From CAHJXF01 sp038240015 (GTDB taxonomy: Bacteria > Pseudomonadota > Gammaproteobacteria > Burkholderiales > Burkholderiaceae_D): DNA of 28,309 bases. Shown here in pieces: positions 24,349 to 28,309 of this stretch. The stretch's first letter is position 1. The number at the start of each line of letters is the position of its first letter. The stretch covers positions 1 to 28,309 of the forward strand of contig JBBSEF010000038.1 in NCBI GenBank assembly GCA_038240015.1, read 5' to 3'. The position numbers were made by a program, and so were the translations under genes. The notes under the pieces were generated by a model. The model saw only the letters and a list, made by a program, of their open reading frames with translations, did not search any database and was not told where the DNA came from.

Positions 24349-25524
24349 TCACATCGACTCGCTGTACAACTCTCGCCCGATCAGCATGCGCCGGATCTCG
24401 CTCGTGCCTGCGCCGATCTCGTAGAGCTTGGCGTCGCGCCACAAACGGCCGGTCGGGAATTCATTCGTATAACCCACGCCGCCCAGGACCTGTATCGCTT
24501 CGCCCGCCATCCACGTCGCCTTCTCGGCCGAATAGAGAATCGCGCCGGCCGCGTCCTTGCGCAAGACGCGCGAGTGATCGGCGCGATCGCACGCCTGTCC
24601 CACTGCATACACGTAGGCGCGCGACGCCTGCCAAGTGGTGTACATGTCCGCGAGCTTGCCCTGCATCAACTGGAATTCGCCGATGCTCTGGCCGAACTGC
24701 TTTCTCTCATGCACGTACGGCAGCACCACGTCCATGCACGCGGCCATGATGCCGAGCGGCCCGCCCGAGAGCACCGTGCGTTCGTAGTCGAGACCCGACA
24801 TCAGCACTTTGACGCCGCCGCCGACCTGACCGAGCACGTTCTCGACAGGTACTTCGCAATCGGTGAAGAAAATCGGCCAGGTGTTCGAGCCGCGCATGCC
24901 GAGCTTGTCGAGCTTGCTGCCGTATGACAAACCCTTCGTGCCTTTCTCGATGATGAATGCAGTGACGCCGCGCGGACCGCCCTCGGCATCGGTACGCCCA
25001 TAGACGATCATCGTGTCCGCATCGCCGCCGTTGGTGATCCACATCTTCGAGCCGTTGAGCAGATAGCGATCACCCTTGAGCTCCGCGCGCAGCTTCATGC
25101 TGACGACGTCGGAGCCTGCGTTGGGCTCGCTCATCGCGAGCGCACCGACGTGTTCGCCCGAGACCAGTTTTGGCAGATATTTTTTCTTCTGCGCCTCGCT
25201 GCCGTTGCGGCGCATCTGGTTGACGCAAAGATTGGAGTGCGCGCCGTACGACAGGCCGACCGACGCCGATGCGCGCGACACCTCTTCCATCGCCACGATG
25301 TGCGCGAGATAGCCGAGGTCGGTGCCGCCGTATTCCTCCGGGACGGTCAGGCCATGCAATCCAAGGTCTCCCAGCTTCTTCCACAGGTCGGCCGGAAAGA
25401 CGTTGTCGCTGTCGATCGCGGCTGCGCGCGGCGCGATTTCTTTCGCGGCGAAGTCGTGCACGGCTTCGCGCAGCAGCGCGACGTTTTCACCGAGATCGAA
25501 AGCGAGGGCGGGGACTTGGGACAT
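24349..25524 (-). CDS. liuA: Isovaleryl-CoA dehydrogenase
   Basis: This 391-aa acyl-CoA dehydrogenase oxidises isovaleryl-CoA to 3-methylcrotonyl-CoA with FAD, passing electrons to ETF. It shows ALAMSEPNAGSDVVSMK (about 128-144), WITNGGDAD, the catalytic Glu248 in GLDYERTVLSGGPLG, and QVLGGVGYTNEFPTGRLWRDAK near the C-terminus. The catalytic Glu position in LDYER is the isovaleryl-CoA dehydrogenase pattern. GGAG lies seven bases before the ATG at 25524. It heads the leucine cluster and follows the diguanylate cyclase gene by 24 bp. Confidence 0.95.
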   Translation of the reverse strand: MSQVPALAFDLGENVALLREAVHDFAAKEIAPRAAAIDSDNVFPADLWKKLGDLGLHGLTVPEEYGGTDLGYLAHIVAMEEVSRASASVGLSYGAHSNLCVNQMRRNGSEAQKKKYLPKLVSGEHVGALAMSEPNAGSDVVSMKLRAELKGDRYLLNGSKMWITNGGDADTMIVYGRTDAEGGPRGVTAFIIEKGTKGLSYGSKLDKLGMRGSNTWPIFFTDCEVPVENVLGQVGGGVKVLMSGLDYERTVLSGGPLGIMAACMDVVLPYVHERKQFGQSIGEFQLMQGKLADMYTTWQASRAYVYAVGQACDRADHSRVLRKDAAGAILYSAEKATWMAGEAIQVLGGVGYTNEFPTGRLWRDAKLYEIGAGTSEIRRMLIGRELYSESM

Positions 25525-25548
25525 CGAATCTCCAGAATCAATCGCAAA

Positions 25549-27594
25549 CTAACTTGCAGTCGACTGCACACGAACGCGGTCGCGTCCGTCGGCCTTCGCC
25601 GCGTACAACGCATGATCGGCGCGCCGCATCGCTTCCGCATATCCGATGTCGCCCACGGCGAGCGTCGCGACGCCGGCGGAGATCGTGATGCGCAACGGCT
25701 CTGCACCGGATGTGGCAATCGTTAGGTTGCGCACCGCATTGCAGAGCGTCTCGGCCACCTTGACCGCGTCGACCAGCGGCGTTCCGGGAAGAAGGACTGC
25801 GAACTCTTCGCCGCCCATGCGACCGAGCAGATCCGATGTCCTGATGCGCGCGCCAAGCTCTGCGCTGATCGCACGAAGCACATCGTCGCCGGCATCATGA
25901 CCCAGGGTATCGTTGACCCGCTTGAAGTGATCGATGTCGAGCATCAGAAACGAAAGCGGGGCGCCGATGCTGCACGCCTTGCCGATCTCGATCTCGGCGA
26001 CTTCGAGAAAGTGCCTGCGGTTTGCGACGCGCGTCAGCGCATCGGTCATCGATTGGGTGAAGAGCCGTCGCTCGAACGCCTTGCGCTCGCTGATGTCCTC
26101 GAATGAGCAGACCACGGCGTAAGGTTCGCCCGCGTCGTCGGAGAACAGCGGCTCGGCATTGATCGAGATCCAGATGTGAGAGCCGTCGCGCTTCTTCAAA
26201 CCCATCACGACGCCGTGCAGGGCCTGTCCCGAGCGCAGCGCCAGCAGCGATGGATGCTCTCCAACAGGAAACGGCTCGCCGTTCTCGCGGATCGCCGAAC
26301 CGGGCTCGGGCCAGCAATGACGCTCGGCCAATTCTTCGGCGGTCATCCCGAGGATGCGCGCTGCGCTATCGTTGCTGGCGAGGACTTTCGAATCCCGGTC
26401 CTGCAAGGTCACACCTTCGGTCAAGGCGGAGAACACGGCCCGGAAACGCTTTTCACTTTCGACCAGCGACTGCTCGGCGATTTTTCTGTCGGTCGTGTCG
26501 GTGTACGTGCGAACCACGCCTCCGTCCGCAAGCGGCACGCTACGCACCTCGATATATCGCCCGTTCGGACGTCGGCGCTCGTAGGTTTGCGGCGTGTCGA
26601 GAACGCCGCCCGACTCGATGAACTTGAGAAGATCTGCCGGCGTGTGGACGAACTCGGATGTCTCCCATTGATGCTTGAGCACATCGGTGAATGCCGGTCT
26701 GGACGCCATCAGTTCAGCCGGCAAGTCAAGCAAGTCGAGAGCACGCTTGTTGCACACTTCGACGATGCGCTCGGCGTTGATCATCATGATCCCCTGATCC
26801 ATCCGATCGAGCGTGGTCTGCAGCGTCGTCCCCTTCTGCGCAAGCAAGGTCTCGCTTTCACGTAGCGCCGCATCGCTCTTGCGTTGCGCATCGAGCGCGA
26901 CGTGGGTCGAATCGAGTTCCGCGGCGAGGTTCTGCAAGAGCAGCGTCTTCTCGACGGAAAGGTCGATCACCTTCTTCGCGGTGCGCCAATTCGCCGCGAG
27001 AAAGCCGATGATCGCCACGCACATCAGCACAAGGATCGAGGTCAGCGTCCCGCTCATCGGGTTCGCCGACGATGCGCAAATCACGATCGCAGCGAACATG
27101 ATCGGCGTCGAATAGCCGACGCACGCAAGCGGGTTCACCGACAGGGCTGCGACCGAGGCGAGACTGAGAAAGGTCGCGCCGGAAAGCAGTGCGGCGAACA
27201 CTTCGAACGGCGTTCGAGAAAAGTAGAAGAACATCAATGCCGCCCAGGCGAGCCCGAGCGCAGTCGAGTGCGCGATCACGATCACGATGTGTCGTCGCGA
27301 CACGCGTGTGGGCGCGGGTCGGTGGCGCAATCGCAGCCAGCTCGACACCATCGGCGCAACCAGCAACGCCATGCTGACAATCAGCGGCCACAGCAACCGC
27401 CCGTCGACATAGCTCGAGAGCGCAACGGTCGCGATCACGGCGCCCCCGCCGTTGCCGATCGCGAGGACGGGCAAGTGGCGAACCAGCGCCACCGATTGTT
27501 CGACGCGGACCTCGTTGCGATCGAGCGCGCTGATCCATTCGCGCCACAGCGCAGGCGCCTTGTTCATGATCGATGTCACACCTGCGGATTCCAT
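25549..27594 (-). CDS. Membrane-bound PAS-PAS-GGDEF diguanylate cyclase
   Basis: This 681-aa protein has about six transmembrane helices (43-62, 68-88, 102-125, 130-152, 158-176, 182-202), a coiled coil (about 210-260), a PAS_7-like domain (262-370), a second PAS/PAC domain (380-505) and a GGDEF domain (510-678). The active site is GRMGGEEFAVL (594-598), with metal-binding Asp553 and Asp555 in LDIDHFK. An inhibitory-site RTSD (585-588) lies exactly five residues before GGEEF, so product feedback is likely. It should make c-di-GMP at the inner membrane; the signal is unknown. The start is ATG 27594, or Met10. It lies 24 bp before liuA on the same strand, where a LiuR-type regulator gene would be more usual. 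Confidence 0.95.
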   Translation of the reverse strand: MESAGVTSIMNKAPALWREWISALDRNEVRVEQSVALVRHLPVLAIGNGGGAVIATVALSSYVDGRLLWPLIVSMALLVAPMVSSWLRLRHRPAPTRVSRRHIVIVIAHSTALGLAWAALMFFYFSRTPFEVFAALLSGATFLSLASVAALSVNPLACVGYSTPIMFAAIVICASSANPMSGTLTSILVLMCVAIIGFLAANWRTAKKVIDLSVEKTLLLQNLAAELDSTHVALDAQRKSDAALRESETLLAQKGTTLQTTLDRMDQGIMMINAERIVEVCNKRALDLLDLPAELMASRPAFTDVLKHQWETSEFVHTPADLLKFIESGGVLDTPQTYERRRPNGRYIEVRSVPLADGGVVRTYTDTTDRKIAEQSLVESEKRFRAVFSALTEGVTLQDRDSKVLASNDSAARILGMTAEELAERHCWPEPGSAIRENGEPFPVGEHPSLLALRSGQALHGVVMGLKKRDGSHIWISINAEPLFSDDAGEPYAVVCSFEDISERKAFERRLFTQSMTDALTRVANRRHFLEVAEIEIGKACSIGAPLSFLMLDIDHFKRVNDTLGHDAGDDVLRAISAELGARIRTSDLLGRMGGEEFAVLLPGTPLVDAVKVAETLCNAVRNLTIATSGAEPLRITISAGVATLAVGDIGYAEAMRRADHALYAAKADGRDRVRVQSTAS

Positions 27595-27744
27595 CGACCG
27601 AGTGTATCGGAAGCGCAGAGTCCGTTCGCGTCGGAAATGATGCGTGCAATGGTCAGCGCAGCCTAGCGATTCGCGCGCCGAACCGGTCGAGAATGAAATC
27701 GGAGATCCGCACGGCCCTGCCTTGCACGCCGGCTCTGGTTCGGT

Positions 27745-27948
27745 TCATTGCTTGAATGCGTCGCCGCTCGCGAAGCGGATGTCTTCGCTTTGCCAATAGC
27801 CCTTCATGAAAGCGTCGATGTCGGCACGGTTCCAGGCGTCGCGTTGGACTGCGAGGGAGGTTCGCGCCGCGGACGTCGCGTCGGTTTCGGCCGCCCCTAC
27901 GGACAGCGCGATCGAACAGAAGGCCATCACCTCGATGAGACGCTTCAT
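27745..27948 (-). CDS. Truncated SnoaL-like (DUF4440) secreted protein
   Basis: The 67-aa product has a signal peptide (MKRLIEVMAFCSIALSVGAA) and then the first helix of a SnoaL/DUF4440 domain: SLAVQRDAWNRADIDAFMKG, YWQSEDIRFASGD. Full members are about 150 residues long; here the frame stops after GDAFKQ, and no other frame downstream continues the domain. This points to a 3' deletion and probably a dead gene. The stop overlaps, as ATGA, the ATG of a 31-codon frame (27653-27748) I do not recognise. It lies 62 bp after the enoyl-CoA hydratase gene. Confidence 0.6.
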   Translation of the reverse strand: MKRLIEVMAFCSIALSVGAAETDATSAARTSLAVQRDAWNRADIDAFMKGYWQSEDIRFASGDAFKQ

Positions 27949-28010
27949 GACATGCTGTTTCCGTTGAATGGAGCAATGCATCGAGAACCACGCACACTCG
28001 ACGTCCGATT

Positions 28011-28309
28011 TCAAAATGGCGACTGTTTCGGAAACTGCGGCTTTCGCTTTTCTCGATGCGAGGCCAACCCTTCGCGCAACTCGGGTCCGTCGAACCCCAT
28101 GAATTCCAGCGCGAGCGACGTATCGAAGTTCGGCCCCGCCATGCGCAGCCAGTTGTTCAGCGCGTACTTGGTCCATCGAATCGCGGTCTGCGCGCCGTTT
28201 GCGAGACGAATGGCGATGTCGAGTGCGGTCTGTTGCAACAGCTCATCGTCGACGGCCAGCGACACGAGGCCGATCTGCTCGGCCTTTTCGCCGCTCACCG
28301 GCTCGCACA
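28011..28309 (-). CDS. Enoyl-CoA hydratase/isomerase, C-terminal part (cut by right edge)
   Basis: The last 98 residues of a crotonase-family protein are present: CEPVSGEKAEQIGLVSLAV, RLANGAQTAIRWTKYALNN, then FDTSLALEFMGFDGPELREG and a terminal KRKPQFP. The frame stays open to the window edge, so the N-terminal half and active-site Glu residues lie outside. The C-terminal pattern fits enoyl-CoA hydratases of short-chain acyl-CoA breakdown. Because liuC is missing from the leucine cluster, this gene is a candidate for methylglutaconyl-CoA hydratase, but nothing visible decides the substrate. Confidence 0.88.
   Translation of the reverse strand, partial: CEPVSGEKAEQIGLVSLAVDDELLQQTALDIAIRLANGAQTAIRWTKYALNNWLRMAGPNFDTSLALEFMGFDGPELREGLASHREKRKPQFPKQSPF

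Overview
The window reads as a piece of a GC-rich betaproteobacterial chromosome (Burkholderiales-like). The evidence is the order rpsP-rimM-trmD-rplS followed by a CoA-pyrophosphatase-type NUDIX gene and a CobD/CbiB-family gene, a phasin of the short Burkholderiales type, a YaeQ protein, a PEP-CTERM protein and a leucine/isovalerate (liu) catabolic cluster. This is inferred from protein content and synteny; no rRNA is present. I did not find a clearly new multi-gene system. The unusual points are a sigma-54-type promoter on a lone PEP-CTERM gene, a diguanylate cyclase placed directly ahead of the liu genes, a compositionally odd apt gene, a 15-bp tandem repeat inside the liu operon, and several broken genes.

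Layout. 1-2002 (-): class III nucleotide cyclase fused to an AAA ATPase, cut by the left edge and carrying an apparent one-base frameshift. 2186-6352 (-): CobD/CbiB-like membrane protein, NUDIX hydrolase, a terminator, then rplS, trmD, rimM and rpsP with a good sigma-70 promoter upstream of rpsP. 6534-7076 (-): yaeQ. 7216-8185 (+): phasin and apt, one base apart. 8196-12890 (-): a tight run prpE, GlcG/HbpS-like, YdcF/ElyC-like, fumC (transcribed in that order). 13054-13686 (+): secreted NlpC/P60 peptidase. 13774-13863 (+): tRNA-Ser(CGA) with its own promoter.

13864-15370 is an AT-richer stretch: a doubtful 51-aa ORF, a terminator, the PEP-CTERM gene with a sigma-54 promoter, and a frameshifted gene remnant. 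15375-18191 (-) is a large soluble multi-PAS hybrid histidine kinase. 18273-18675 (-) is the broken 3' end of an NADP-dependent oxidoreductase gene. 18886-19020 (+) is a possible 44-aa membrane protein.

19026-25524 (-) is the leucine degradation cluster: isovaleryl-CoA dehydrogenase, both subunits of 3-methylcrotonyl-CoA carboxylase, HMG-CoA lyase and a glutathione S-transferase overlapping it by 4 bp. Together these take isovaleryl-CoA to acetoacetate and acetyl-CoA, except that the methylglutaconyl-CoA hydratase (liuC) is not at its usual place between the carboxylase genes. 25549-27594 (-) is a membrane PAS-PAS-GGDEF diguanylate cyclase 24 bp upstream of the dehydrogenase gene. A truncated SnoaL-like gene and the 3' end of an enoyl-CoA hydratase gene close the window; that hydratase might supply the missing step.

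Metabolically, propionyl-CoA synthetase, the liu genes, fumarase and the phasin fit a heterotroph that uses short-chain acyl-CoAs and stores polyhydroxyalkanoate. That is inference from gene content.
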